From Bradyrhizobium sp. RD5-C2 (lineage in GTDB: Bacteria > Pseudomonadota > Alphaproteobacteria > Rhizobiales > Xanthobacteraceae): DNA of 64,000 bases. Of this stretch, positions 23,966 to 32,612 are shown one piece after another; the stretch's first letter is position 1, and each line of letters opens with the position of its first letter. Under the pieces are notes generated by a model, which did no database searches, was not told the origin of the DNA, and was given only the letters and a program-made list of their open reading frames with translations. A program made the position numbers and the translations under genes. The DNA is taken from assembly GCF_019972155.1 (NCBI RefSeq), contig NZ_BOVL01000010.1, positions 277,985 to 341,984 on the forward strand, in the 5' to 3' direction.

Positions 23966-25237
23966 ATGACCCTGCCTCCGAAAATGCTGACCGGCTATCG
24001 CGTGCTCGATATCACCCAGTTCGTCGCAGGCCCGACCTGCACGCGTCTGCTGGCCGAAGCCGGCGCTGACGTCATCAAGATCGAGCTCGCGCCATTTGGG
24101 GACCGATCGCGCTTCCAGGGCCTGAAGCCACGCGATCCCACGCACAGGAACACCTCGCAGAGTACGTATTTCTTCCAGCAGAATCATTCGAAGCGCAGCC
24201 TGGCGCTCGACTTCAAGCATGAGAAAAGCCGCGAGATCCTGACCCGGCTCGCCGCCAAGGCCGACGTTCTGGTGGAGAACTTTACGCCCGGCGTGATGGA
24301 GCGCGCCGGACTTGGTTACGAGACGCTGAGGAAAATCAATCCGCGGCTGGTCATGTGCTCGATCTCATTCGCCGGACAGACCGGGCCGCTGAGCGACAAG
24401 CCCGGCTTCGACTACATCGCGCAGGCCTTTGCCGGCATCACCGGGGTGATCGGCGATCCCGATGGCAAGCCGGCGCAGGTGCCGGTGGCAATCGGGGACG
24501 CCTCGACCGGCGTTGCCGCAGCGATGGCGGTCGGCTTTGCGCTGCTTCACCGCGAGCGCACCGGAGAAGGCCAGTTCATCGAATCGACGCTGCTGGACAC
24601 CTACTTCCACATGCACGAGGCAAATGTGCCGAAGGTCTCGCTGCGCGGGGACAGCTTCGTGCCGCAGCGGGAGGGCTCGCTGCACCCGAATGGTGGCCCG
24701 GTGGGCGTGTTCGACTGTAGCCGGGGTGAGTTTCTCGTGATCTGCGCACTGGCGCATCAATGGCCGCAAATGGTCCGTGCGCTGGGGCGGCCGGAGCTCG
24801 AGAAGGATCCGCGTTTCGAGTCCGCGCGCGCCCGGGCCGACAACAGGGAGCTGGTGGGGGAGATCGTCGAAGCCTGGCTCAAGACGTTTCCGTCACGCGA
24901 TGCGGCGATCGCCGCGCTGGAGCAGGAGCGGATCCCCTGCGCGCCGGTGCTGACACTGAATGACGCCATGGCCCAGCCGCATCTGATCGAGCGCGGCACG
25001 GTCCGCCATGTCAGCGATCCCCGGATCGGCCAATTTGCGATCCCGGGCGCGCCGATGCGCTTCTCGGAATGGCCGCAGCGCACGGAGCTGAGGGCCGACC
25101 TGCTCGGTGAACACAATGAGGAGATCCTGGGCGAACTCGGGCTGTCCGGGCAGGAGATCGACCAGCTCTATGCCGAGAAGGTGCTGGTGCAGGACAGGGA
25201 GCTGCGGGCCGGCAAGCCGCTCAGGCAGGCGCGCTGA
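23966..25237 (+). CDS. CaiB/BaiF CoA-transferase family protein
   Basis: 423 residues, second class III CoA-transferase of the unit: GYRVLDITQFVAGPTCTRLL, GADVIKIELAPFGDRSRF, SKRSLALDFKHEKSREIL, DVLVENFTPGVMERAGLGY, GFDYIAQAFAGITGVIGDPD. It starts one base after the GST stop. It is only distantly like the first CoA-transferase, so the two may form a heteromer or act on different acids of one pathway. Confidence 0.9.
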   Translation: MTLPPKMLTGYRVLDITQFVAGPTCTRLLAEAGADVIKIELAPFGDRSRFQGLKPRDPTHRNTSQSTYFFQQNHSKRSLALDFKHEKSREILTRLAAKADVLVENFTPGVMERAGLGYETLRKINPRLVMCSISFAGQTGPLSDKPGFDYIAQAFAGITGVIGDPDGKPAQVPVAIGDASTGVAAAMAVGFALLHRERTGEGQFIESTLLDTYFHMHEANVPKVSLRGDSFVPQREGSLHPNGGPVGVFDCSRGEFLVICALAHQWPQMVRALGRPELEKDPRFESARARADNRELVGEIVEAWLKTFPSRDAAIAALEQERIPCAPVLTLNDAMAQPHLIERGTVRHVSDPRIGQFAIPGAPMRFSEWPQRTELRADLLGEHNEEILGELGLSGQEIDQLYAEKVLVQDRELRAGKPLRQAR

Positions 25238-25262
25238 GCGGCCACGCTGTCAGGCAGCGGCG

Positions 25263-26000
25263 CTACGCCGATGCGGGCCGGTCGAAATAGGCGAACGCGG
25301 CGCTGGTCAGGCCGCCGAGCAAGGACCAGAACACCAGGCTGGTCAGTGTGACCGCGACCACGAATTGATGCGACAATGACGAGGGCACGTTGGTCTCGAC
25401 ATGTTCCAGCTCGGGCGCGCCGATCAAATGCGGCAGCATGATCAGGACCACGCCGGCGATCGCGGCCGGCATCGAGCGCCGGAACACGATCAGCCCGAGG
25501 CCGGCCGATGTCGCCAGCACCGCTGTCGTCCACCAGATTTGACGCGAGAGCAGTGGGGCGGCGGGGACGCCCGGCAGTTCAGGCGGCAGCCCAAGGCCCG
25601 GCGCAATCGTGAAAACGGCAAAGCCTGCGAGGCCCCACATCAAGCCTTCGTGCCACGAGATCGGCTCGCCGGTCGCGCCGCTGCGGACCGAAAAGAAGCC
25701 GCAAAGCAGCAGCGCAAATCCGATCCCGGTCAGGATGTTCGCTCCCGCGGTATAGAGATTGCGCTCCAGGCCGTCGCGCGGCTCCCACGCCTCGGCGCCG
25801 TGATCATGTTCCGCATGATCGTGGACGAGGGTCACTTGCGGTGGCGCGGCGGCTTCGTGCTTGTGCTCGGCCGCCTTCTCATAGACCTCGGCCTTGAGGA
25901 TCAGCGGGACGGTGCCGAACTGCTGGACCGCGGTGACGATCAGGCCAACGATGAATCCGGCAATGACCGAGGAGAAGACGATCGAGCGAAACGTGCTCAT
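25263..26000 (-). CDS. cbtA: CbtA cobalt transporter subunit
   Basis: 245 residues with about five transmembrane helices (MSTFRSIVFSSVIAGFIVGL at the start) and a soluble His-rich loop (LVHDHAEHDHGAEAWEPRDG) that could bind metal. This matches the CbtA family found with CbtB in B12-dependent cobalt uptake. The start at 26000 is ten bases after the cbtB stop. It is the last gene of the cobP-bluB-orf114-cbtB-cbtA unit. Transport of cobalt is inferred from family and context. Confidence 0.9.
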   Translation of the reverse strand: MSTFRSIVFSSVIAGFIVGLIVTAVQQFGTVPLILKAEVYEKAAEHKHEAAAPPQVTLVHDHAEHDHGAEAWEPRDGLERNLYTAGANILTGIGFALLLCGFFSVRSGATGEPISWHEGLMWGLAGFAVFTIAPGLGLPPELPGVPAAPLLSRQIWWTTAVLATSAGLGLIVFRRSMPAAIAGVVLIMLPHLIGAPELEHVETNVPSSLSHQFVVAVTLTSLVFWSLLGGLTSAAFAYFDRPASA

Positions 26001-26010
26001 GCCGACGAGA

Positions 26011-26223
26011 TCAGTGGCAGGGGAAAGCGTTGGAATGGCGCACATCGTGCGCGGCGTTGTGGATCACGTCGATGTGCGAGAAGCCGACCACGCCGACGAT
26101 GAACAGGCCGAGCGTCATCGCCATCAGGGACTGGGCAAGCCGTCCGACCTGTCGGGCGGCGACCGGCAGATGCGTGACCTGGGATTGCATGACCTGGGTT
26201 TGCGCGGCCGGGGACTGGCTCAT
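26011..26223 (-). CDS. cbtB: CbtB cobalt transporter subunit
   Basis: 70 residues with one transmembrane helix (SLMAMTLGLFIVGVVGF), then HIDVIHNAAHDVRHSNAFPCH. The His-rich C-terminus ending in HSNAFPCH is the CbtB signature and a likely cobalt site. The ATG at 26223 overlaps the stop of the gene before it. The Gln-rich N-terminus (AAQTQVMQSQ) is variable in the family. Confidence 0.9.
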   Translation of the reverse strand: MSQSPAAQTQVMQSQVTHLPVAARQVGRLAQSLMAMTLGLFIVGVVGFSHIDVIHNAAHDVRHSNAFPCH

Positions 26224-26564
26224 GGTCGTTCTCCACATTCGATTTGGTCGGCTTCTAGCAGCTTTCGAGCGATGTCGCGACTGGTAAGATGCAGATTTGT
26301 TCCAAGGGGGATGCGCTTGCGCAGGATCTTGGCGCTCGCTGCCGCCCTGAACGCGCCTTCAAACCGCGCGAAATAACCGAGGCAGCCTTCCGGCGTCGGG
26401 TCGGCGCCAAGCAGAGTCCGAAGCGCGCCCCGATGCACCGCGCAGATGGCGCCGTGCTCCGGGAGCGGAAAAACCAGGGAGGCGATGTCGGCGCGCCAGT
26501 GGGCGGCGCTGTTCTCGGCGCCGCTGCCGGTCGGGGATTGTTCAGCGCCGGATGGTGAATTCAT
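26220..26564 (-). CDS. Conserved-context hypothetical protein between bluB and cbtB
   Basis: 114 residues. It starts 23 bases inside the end of bluB and its stop overlaps the cbtB start (ATGA), so it is embedded in one coupled operon. No membrane segment. The core (WRADIASLVFPLPEHGAICA, FEGAFRAAASAKILRKRIPL) looks like a small folded alpha/beta domain with one Cys in AICAVHRG and one in EGCLGY. Function unknown; the setting points to cobalt handling or lower-ligand synthesis. Confidence 0.65.
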   Translation of the reverse strand: MNSPSGAEQSPTGSGAENSAAHWRADIASLVFPLPEHGAICAVHRGALRTLLGADPTPEGCLGYFARFEGAFRAAASAKILRKRIPLGTNLHLTSRDIARKLLEADQIECGERP

Positions 26565-27210
26565 CGGGACCTCGCCGCGATTCCCACTTGGCCTGCTCGA
26601 GCTCCGGACGGTCGCATTCCGCCTGGGGGTAACCGATGCAGAGGTAGCCGATGAATTTCCACGTATCAGGTATTTCCAGAATCTCGTGAACGCGACCTGG
26701 ATTGAAGATCGAGACCCAGCCGAGCCCGATGCCGTCCGCGCGCGCGGCCAGCCACATCGAACAGATTGCGGCCACCACCGAATATTCTGTCGTCTCCGGC
26801 ATCGTCGCGCGCCCGAGACCGGAGCCGATCTGGTCGCTCTTCTCGGCGAACACGGCCAGATGGCCTGGCGCCTCTTCGAGACCTGATAGTTTCAATGCGG
26901 CATATTTCGCCGCACGCTCACCGGAATAGGATCGCAACGCGTCGGCGTTGCAGGTCTTGAAGTCCTCGATGACAGCGCGGCGCCGCGCCGCATCGTCGAC
27001 AATGACGAATCGCCAGGGCTGGCTCAGCCCGACCGATGGCGAGAGGCAGGCGACCTCGATCAGCCACTCGATCGTACCATCCGGCAGCGGATCGGTTTGG
27101 AAGCGGCGTACGTCGCGCCGCCACACGAACAGCTCGTGCAGTTGCCGGCGAAACGTATCGTCGAACGAGACCATCGCGGGGCCTTTGGCGGGATCGATCG
27201 TGTTGCTCAT
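26542..27210 (-). CDS. bluB: 5,6-dimethylbenzimidazole synthase BluB
   Basis: 222 residues, nitroreductase-like fold: FVWRRDVRRFQTDPLPDGTI at the start, SPSVGLSQPWRFVIV, then ADGIGLGWVSIFNPGRVHEI. BluB breaks down reduced FMN with O2 to make 5,6-dimethylbenzimidazole, the lower ligand of B12. The ATG at 27210 overlaps the stop of cobP, so it is the second gene of that operon. Confidence 0.93.
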   Translation of the reverse strand: MSNTIDPAKGPAMVSFDDTFRRQLHELFVWRRDVRRFQTDPLPDGTIEWLIEVACLSPSVGLSQPWRFVIVDDAARRRAVIEDFKTCNADALRSYSGERAAKYAALKLSGLEEAPGHLAVFAEKSDQIGSGLGRATMPETTEYSVVAAICSMWLAARADGIGLGWVSIFNPGRVHEILEIPDTWKFIGYLCIGYPQAECDRPELEQAKWESRRGPDEFTIRR

Positions 27211-27710
27211 TTCAGCTTCATCGGCAGACCCGCAACGACGAACTCGACCTCGTCTGCCGCGCCGGCAATGCTCTGGTTCATGAGACCTGCGGCGTCGCGG
27301 AAGGTCCGCGCCAGTGCGTTATCAGGCACGATGCCGAGGCCAACCTCGTTGGTGACCATGATGACCGGGCTGCGCTGGCGCGACAACGCGTCCGCCAGCC
27401 GCGTGACTTCCTGCGACCAGTCGCGCTCCGCATGCAGCAGGTTGGACAGCCAGAGCGTCAGGCAATCAACCAGCCTTGCGCCGCCGCCATCGGTCTCGGC
27501 CAGTGCCTCCACGAGGTCGAGCGGCACCTCGCGTTCGATCCAGTCATTGCCGCGCCGCGCGCGATGCCTGGCAATGCGCTCATCCATTTCCGCGTCGAGC
27601 GCCTCGGCGGTCGCAACATAGACCGGCTGACCTGGAAAGCTGCGCGCGCGCAATTCGGCGCGCCGGCTTTTTCCGGACCGGGCCCCGCCGGTGATCAGAA
27701 TGACGGCCAT
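27207..27710 (-). CDS. cobP: Bifunctional adenosylcobinamide kinase / guanylyltransferase
   Basis: 167 residues. P-loop GGARSGKS near the start, then VYVATAEALDAEMDERIARH, the guanylyl-acceptor His region (RHRARRG) and MVTNEVGLGIVPDNALARTF. It phosphorylates adenosylcobinamide and transfers GMP to give AdoCbi-GDP (CobP; CobU in enteric naming). First gene of a minus-strand operon divergent from cobD; the stop overlaps the bluB start. Confidence 0.94.
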   Translation of the reverse strand: MAVILITGGARSGKSRRAELRARSFPGQPVYVATAEALDAEMDERIARHRARRGNDWIEREVPLDLVEALAETDGGGARLVDCLTLWLSNLLHAERDWSQEVTRLADALSRQRSPVIMVTNEVGLGIVPDNALARTFRDAAGLMNQSIAGAADEVEFVVAGLPMKLK

Positions 27711-27720
27711 TTGGTCTCCC

Positions 27721-27763
27721 GTTGCGAACCGGTATCCGCTTCGCCTCGAAAACGCTCTAACCA
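27721..27763 (-). repeat. Fragment of a dispersed rhizobial repeat upstream of cobP
   Basis: Read on the minus strand the stretch runs GGTTAGAGCGTTTTCGAGGC and then GGATACCGGTTCGC. It resembles the common Hyphomicrobiales intergenic repeat containing GCGTTTTCGAGCGAAGTGG and ATACCGGTTCGC. It lies immediately before cobP. Identification rests on recall of the repeat family. Confidence 0.45.
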
Positions 27764-27859
27764 CCAATCGCGGCAAAAGACAAAGCCGAAATCCGTCCCG
27801 GAGGGCTTGCACTCGGCCGACGTCTTGCGCATCAGGGGGATCGCGGTGAGGAGCGGCGC

Positions 27860-28801
27860 GTGGGTTTTGCAGGAGCGATGGCGGTGGCGATGGCTGTGGA
27901 CGCCTTGATCGGCTGGCCGGATTGGCTGTTTGCCCGCATCGGCCATCCCGTGACCTGGCTCGGCCGGCTGATCCATCTTGTCGATACCGCCTGGAACCGG
28001 GCCTCCGATCCGCCGGCGTTTCGTCGCGCGGCTGGTGTCGCGGCTGCCATCCTGGTGATCGCGCTGGCGACGGCGCTCGGTTGGGCCGTGCAGTCTTTGC
28101 TCCCATCCGGATGGGTTCACGTCGTCCTTGTCGGTGTGCTGGCGTGGCCGCTGGTCGCACTACGCTCGCTGCATGATCATGTCGCGGCGGTGGCACATCC
28201 GCTTGCCTCCGGCGACATCGCGGCCGCGCGTACGGCGGTCGCGCAGATCGTCGGACGCGATCCGGCAACGCTCGACGACGCCGGCATCGCGCGCGCGACC
28301 ATCGAGAGCCTCGCCGAGAATGCCTCCGACGGCATCGTGGCGCCGGTGTTCTGGGGCGCGCTGTTCGGCCTGCCGGGAATCCTCGGCTACAAGGCAATCA
28401 ACACGCTGGATTCCATGATCGGCCATCGCACCGAGCGGCACGAGGCGTTCGGCTGGGCCGCTGCCCGTATCGACGATCTCGCCAATCTCATTCCGGCGCG
28501 GCTGACCGGCCTGCTGTTCGTGCTGCTTGCGCCGCATCGTTCGCAGGCCTGGTCGTGCATGTTGCGCGATGCGCGGCGCCATCGCTCGCCGAATGCCGGC
28601 TGGCCGGAAGCGGCGATGGCCGGCGCGCTCGGCGTGCGCCTCAGCGGGCCCCGCATCTATCACGGCAGCATCGCAGATGAGCCCTGGCTGAACGAGGGCG
28701 CGCGCGATCCGGCTGCCGCCGACGTCCTCACCGGGTTGAAACTCTATCGCTACGCCATGATGCTGCTGGCCACGGCGTTCGTGGCGCTGGCGCTGGCGTG
28801 A
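27860..28801 (+). CDS. cobD: Adenosylcobinamide-phosphate synthase CobD (CbiB)
   Basis: 313 residues, integral membrane protein. DALIGWPDWLFARIGHPVTW at the start, IESLAENASDGIVAPVFWGA and YKAINTLDSMIGHRTERHEA are the family motifs. It attaches the aminopropanol linker to adenosylcobyric acid. GTG start after GAGGAGCGG. Translation overlaps the next gene region (cobC). Confidence 0.93.
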   Translation: MGFAGAMAVAMAVDALIGWPDWLFARIGHPVTWLGRLIHLVDTAWNRASDPPAFRRAAGVAAAILVIALATALGWAVQSLLPSGWVHVVLVGVLAWPLVALRSLHDHVAAVAHPLASGDIAAARTAVAQIVGRDPATLDDAGIARATIESLAENASDGIVAPVFWGALFGLPGILGYKAINTLDSMIGHRTERHEAFGWAAARIDDLANLIPARLTGLLFVLLAPHRSQAWSCMLRDARRHRSPNAGWPEAAMAGALGVRLSGPRIYHGSIADEPWLNEGARDPAAADVLTGLKLYRYAMMLLATAFVALALA

Positions 28802-28812
28802 AGGAGCGGCGC

Positions 28813-29778
28813 ATGCGTGAGCACGGCGGAAATCTCGATGTCGCCCAGCAGCGCTTCGGCGGCGCCGCGGAAGACTGGATCGACCTGTCGACGGGGATCA
28901 ATCGGGTGCCGTATCCTGACGTCGATGTTGAGCCACGGCAGTGGCGCGCGTTGCCGTCGCGATCGGACATTGAATCTCTTCATCACGCCGCGCGGCAGGC
29001 CTATGGCACTGACGCGCCGATCGTGGCAATGGGCGGCGCGCAGGCCGCGATTCAACTGATATCGCATCTGGCGTCCCGGGGGCGGGCACGCATCCTTGCA
29101 CCGACCTACAATGAGTATGCTGCCATGTTCTCGACGGCCGGTTGGGACGTGACCGAGGTGTCCGATCTCGCAGCGCTTGCGGGAGCGGACATTGCCGTCG
29201 TCGTCAATCCGAACAATCCCGATGGAACACACCATGATCGACACGAGCTGCTCGCGCTGCTGCCGCGCGTTGGCCGGCTTGTCGTAGATGAGAGTTTTGC
29301 AGACGCGGTACCCGGCATCTCGCTTGCGCCGGAGGCCGGACAGCCGGGCCTCCTGATCCTGCGTTCATTCGGCAAGTTTTACGGGCTTGCCGGCTTGCGG
29401 CTCGGCTTCGCTGTCGGCAGCGAGCCGGATATCGCCGCGCTTGCGGCGATGGCGGGCCCATGGCCGGTTTCGGGCGCCGCAATAGCGATCGGGCGGCGCG
29501 CCTTGCTCGATCACGACTGGGCAACAGCGACGATTGCGCGGCTGGCGGACGACTGTGTCAGGCTCGATGCGGCGGCGCGATCGCAGGGCTGGACGCTGCT
29601 CGGCGGCACGCCGCTGTTCCGTCTCTTCGACACCGGCGACGCGTTGGCCGCGCAGGAGAAGCTTGCCCGCGCGCAGATCTGGTCGCGGGTGTTCCAGCAA
29701 AAGCCGGGATGGCTGCGTTTGGGCTTGCCGGGCAGCGAGGCCGAATGGTCCCGCCTTTCTGCCGCGTTGTCGGTTTAG
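28813..29778 (+). CDS. cobC: CobC, threonine-phosphate decarboxylase-like aminotransferase
   Basis: 321 residues, class I/II PLP fold: [43 protein letters not shown], and the PLP lysine in [18 protein letters not shown]. It supplies the (R)-1-amino-2-propanol (phosphate) linker used by CobD. The ATG at 28813 with AAGGAG upstream is preferred to a GTG at 28798 that would overlap cobD. Its stop overlaps that of the convergent cobQ. Confidence 0.92.
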   Translation: MREHGGNLDVAQQRFGGAAEDWIDLSTGINRVPYPDVDVEPRQWRALPSRSDIESLHHAARQAYGTDAPIVAMGGAQAAIQLISHLASRGRARILAPTYNEYAAMFSTAGWDVTEVSDLAALAGADIAVVVNPNNPDGTHHDRHELLALLPRVGRLVVDESFADAVPGISLAPEAGQPGLLILRSFGKFYGLAGLRLGFAVGSEPDIAALAAMAGPWPVSGAAIAIGRRALLDHDWATATIARLADDCVRLDAAARSQGWTLLGGTPLFRLFDTGDALAAQEKLARAQIWSRVFQQKPGWLRLGLPGSEAEWSRLSAALSV

Positions 29779-31223
29779 CGTGCCAGAGCGAGCAGGCCTT
29801 CGACATCGAGATGGGTCTCGATGTGCTCGGCAAGCGCGTCGAGCGCGCTCTCGACCCTGTCACCGTACGGCTGATCCGCCGCAGGGATATCGAGCTGGGC
29901 AAGGAACGCCTTGCGAAATTCGTCCGAGGTGAACAGGCCGTGCAGATAGCTGCCGTGAACGCGGCCGTCACGCGACATGGCGCCTTCCGGCGCGCCGTCA
30001 AGCATTGAGAAAGGCCGCGCGCGATCCGGGCCATCGGTGCGCCCGATGTGGATTTCGTAGGCGCTGATCGGTTGACCGGTCGCAGCATGCACCGCGCTGA
30101 CGCGGGTCAGTGTCTTCTGTTCGGTCATGGTGGTGGTGACATCGAGAAGCCCGAGCCCGGGCGTTTCGCCGGCGGGACCCTCGATCCCATCAGGGTCGGT
30201 GACGCTCTGCCCAAGCATCTGGTATCCGCCGCACAGGCCGAGGATGTGGCCGCCGCGGCGATGATGCGCCAGCAGATCGATGTCCCAGCCTTGCGCGCGC
30301 AGGAAGGCGAGGTCGCCGCGGGTCGATTTCGAGCCGGGCAGGATGACGAGCTTCGCGTCGCCCGGAATCGCTTCACCCGGCCGCACCATCACGAGATCGA
30401 CGCCGGGTTCGAGCTTCAGCGGATCGAGATCGTCGAAATTCGCAATCCGCGACAGCGCCAGAAAGGCGATCTTGCACTGGCCAGGCCTGCGCGCGTCGCC
30501 GAGCCCGAGCGCGTCTTCGGCCGGAAGCTCGCCGGCGCGCGCGAACCAGGGCAGCACGCCAAAGCCGCGCCACGTGGTGCGGGCCTCGATCAGGCGGTAG
30601 CCGTCGTCGAACAGCGTCGGATCGCCGCGGAACTTGTTGATGACAAAGCCCTGGATCATCGCGGCATCATCAGGATCGATCACCGCCTGGATACCGACGA
30701 GCTGCGCAATGACGCCGCCGCGGTCGATGTCGCCGACCAAGACCACGGGCACATCGGCCCGGCGCGCAAAGCCCATATTGGCGATATCTGACTTGCGCAG
30801 ATTGACCTCGCCGGGGCTGCCGGCGCCTTCAACCAGCACCAGGTCGGCGCGCGCCTTTAGGCGCTCAAAGCTCTCCAGCACCGCGCCCATCAGCGATGGC
30901 TTCATGCCGGCATATTCGCGCGCGCGGGCGGTTGCGATCCGCTTGCCGTGCACGATGACCTGCGCACCGACATCGGTTTCCGGTTTCAGCAGCACCGGGT
31001 TCATGTCGGTGTGCGGCTCGACGCCGGCGGCGAGCGCCTGCAGCGCCTGCGCGCGTCCGATCTCGCCGCCGTCGACGGTCACGGCGGCATTGTTGGACAT
31101 GTTCTGCGGCTTGAAGGGCAGCACGCGCAGGCCGCGTTGTCGGGCGGCACGCGCGAGGCCGGCGACGATGAGCGACTTGCCCACGTCCGAACCGGCTCCC
31201 TGGATCATCAATGCGCGCGCCAT
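29775..31223 (-). CDS. cobQ: Cobyric acid synthase CobQ
   Basis: 482 residues. N-terminal P-loop-like [33 protein letters not shown], then a glutaminase-like domain with the nucleophile region [13 protein letters not shown] (Cys in LCGGYQ) and [10 protein letters not shown] near the end. It amidates adenosylcobyrinic a,c-diamide at b, d, e and g using glutamine and ATP. It follows cobO on the same strand with a 14-base gap. Confidence 0.95.
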   Translation of the reverse strand: MARALMIQGAGSDVGKSLIVAGLARAARQRGLRVLPFKPQNMSNNAAVTVDGGEIGRAQALQALAAGVEPHTDMNPVLLKPETDVGAQVIVHGKRIATARAREYAGMKPSLMGAVLESFERLKARADLVLVEGAGSPGEVNLRKSDIANMGFARRADVPVVLVGDIDRGGVIAQLVGIQAVIDPDDAAMIQGFVINKFRGDPTLFDDGYRLIEARTTWRGFGVLPWFARAGELPAEDALGLGDARRPGQCKIAFLALSRIANFDDLDPLKLEPGVDLVMVRPGEAIPGDAKLVILPGSKSTRGDLAFLRAQGWDIDLLAHHRRGGHILGLCGGYQMLGQSVTDPDGIEGPAGETPGLGLLDVTTTMTEQKTLTRVSAVHAATGQPISAYEIHIGRTDGPDRARPFSMLDGAPEGAMSRDGRVHGSYLHGLFTSDEFRKAFLAQLDIPAADQPYGDRVESALDALAEHIETHLDVEGLLALAR

Positions 31224-31237
31224 GATCGATTATCGCA

Positions 31238-31891
31238 TCAGAACTCGACGCCCGGCTGGGCCTTGATGCCGGAGCGGAAGGGGTGCTTCACCAGCGTCAT
31301 CTCGGTGACGAGATCGGCGATCTCGATCAACTCGTCCTTGGCGTTGCGTCCGGTGAGCACGACATGCGTCATCGGCGGCTTCGAATTGGTCAGAAAGTCG
31401 ACGACATCGGCGATCGCCAGATAGTCGTAGCGAAGCGCGATGTTGATCTCGTCGAGCACGACCATGCGCAGGCTCGGATCCGCGATCAGCTGCTTGGCTT
31501 TTTCCCAGCCGGCCTGCGCTGCCGCGATGTCGCGGGCGCGATCCTGCGTCTCCCAGGTGAAACCTTCGCCCATGGCGTGGAATTGACAGAGGTCGCCGAA
31601 ATGCCCGGTGAGCAGGCGGCGTTCGCCGGTATCCCAGGCGCCCTTGATGAATTGCACCACGGCGCAGGGGAAGCCGTGCGCCACGCAGCGCACGATCATA
31701 CCGAAGGCGGAGGAGGATTTTCCTTTACCGGCGCCGGTATGAACGATGACCAGGCCCTTTTCGCCGCTCTTGGTCGCCATGATCTTGTCGCGGGCGACCT
31801 TCTTTTTCGCCATCTTGGCCGCATGGCGCGCATCCAGCGAGGGGTCGCTGCCGACGGCGTCGTTCTCAGCGTCATTTCCATCAGAAATCAT
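31238..31891 (-). CDS. cobO: Cob(I)yrinic acid a,c-diamide adenosyltransferase CobO
   Basis: 217 residues. P-loop HTGAGKGKSSSAFGM, FIKGAWDTGERRLL, VVLDEINIALRYDYL and the C-terminal HPFRSGIKAQPGVEF are CobO/BtuR signatures. It adds the adenosyl ligand to corrinoids. The ATG at 31891 has AAGGAACG upstream. It is divergent from the riboswitch-controlled unit and heads the cobO-cobQ operon. Confidence 0.95.
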   Translation of the reverse strand: MISDGNDAENDAVGSDPSLDARHAAKMAKKKVARDKIMATKSGEKGLVIVHTGAGKGKSSSAFGMIVRCVAHGFPCAVVQFIKGAWDTGERRLLTGHFGDLCQFHAMGEGFTWETQDRARDIAAAQAGWEKAKQLIADPSLRMVVLDEINIALRYDYLAIADVVDFLTNSKPPMTHVVLTGRNAKDELIEIADLVTEMTLVKHPFRSGIKAQPGVEF

Positions 31892-31940
31892 CACGTTCCT
31901 TCGGCTTGACAAGTGCGAGGCTAGGCCGAATGGTGACCCC

Positions 31941-32132
31941 GCGTTGGTTCCTGTCCTACGACAGGCGAAGAGGGAATGCGATAGGGCCCAGACCGCAGGG
32001 TTTGCCCCAAAGCGCAGCCGCCCCCGCGACCGTGACCGGAGAGATGCCCAAGCCACTGATTCCCTGATGGAGTCGGGAAGGTGGGCATCAAGGGAGAAAT
32101 CCTGCTCCGCAAGCCGGGAGACCTGCCGACGC
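31941..32132 (+). ncRNA. Cobalamin (B12) riboswitch aptamer
   Basis: All the usual landmarks are present in order. The closing stem P1 is GCGTTGG (31941-31947) with CCGACGC (32126-32132). GAAGAGGGAA lies near 31968, a G/C-rich middle follows, the B12-box core AGCCACTG is at 32051-32058, GGAGTCGGGAAGG follows it, and CCGGGAGACCTGCC is at 32114-32127. It precedes the DUF1636-cobW-cobN unit by 105 bases and should turn it off when cobalamin is abundant. Confidence 0.9.
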
Positions 32133-32175
32133 AGTGTGTTTGAGACCGGCGGACGGGGTGTTCCGCGACGGGGAA

Positions 32176-32237
32176 CGAACCTGTTCACGTCAGGTTCGTG
32201 TGCCTCATCGCTTCCCGCAGTCAATCCAGGAAGGGCG
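32176..32237 (+). promoter_or_regulatory. Putative riboswitch expression platform
   Basis: A perfect 8-bp stem (CGAACCTG 32176-32183, CAGGTTCG 32191-32198) has no following U-run, so it is not a classic terminator. Nearer the gene, CTTCC (32211-32215) can pair with GGAAG (32229-32233), which is part of the ribosome site before the ATG at 32238. This favours translational control. The switching partner of the aptamer was not resolved. Confidence 0.45.
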
Positions 32238-32612
32238 ATGAGCGTTACACTTCATGTCTGTATCACCTGTCGCGCGGGCCAGACGCTCGCGGACGGTGAG
32301 GTCGCGCCCGGTGCGCGCCTGCATGCCGCGCTTGTTGAGGCCGGCGTGCCCGATGATGTCAATCTGGTTCCCGTCGAATGCCTGTCGGCCTGCAGCCAGG
32401 GCTGCTCGGTCGCACTCAGCGCGCCGGGGCGGTGGTCCTATGTCTACGGCCGCCTGTCCGCGGACAATGCCAAGGATGTGATCGTCGGCGCCTCTGCCTA
32501 TGCGTCGGCGCCTGACGGCATCGTGCCGTGGCGCAGCCGTCCCGAAATCTTTCGCAAGCAATCGCTTGCCCGAATCCCACCCATCGCCGTCGTGCCGGAG
32601 GCCGCAGAATGA
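32238..32612 (+). CDS. DUF1636 ferredoxin-like protein of the cobalamin operon
   Basis: 124 residues, thioredoxin-like ferredoxin type. Cysteines occur in HVCITCRAGQ and in PVECLSACSQGCSVAL, enough for an iron-sulfur cluster or bound metal. First gene after the riboswitch; its stop overlaps the cobW start (ATGA). DUF1636 proteins recur beside cobW/cobN. Electron delivery or cobalt handling is inferred only. Confidence 0.8.
   Translation: MSVTLHVCITCRAGQTLADGEVAPGARLHAALVEAGVPDDVNLVPVECLSACSQGCSVALSAPGRWSYVYGRLSADNAKDVIVGASAYASAPDGIVPWRSRPEIFRKQSLARIPPIAVVPEAAE

Noticed and set aside
27719..27853. Short minus-strand frame (MRKTSAECKPSG...) upstream of cobP as a leader peptide
   Set aside because: It overlaps a probable dispersed repeat fragment, and its openness may come from the repeat; no ribosome site supports it.
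26565..27860. Second cobalamin riboswitch for the cobP-bluB-cbtBA unit
   Set aside because: No GCCACTG-type B12 box on the minus strand upstream of cobP or between these genes.
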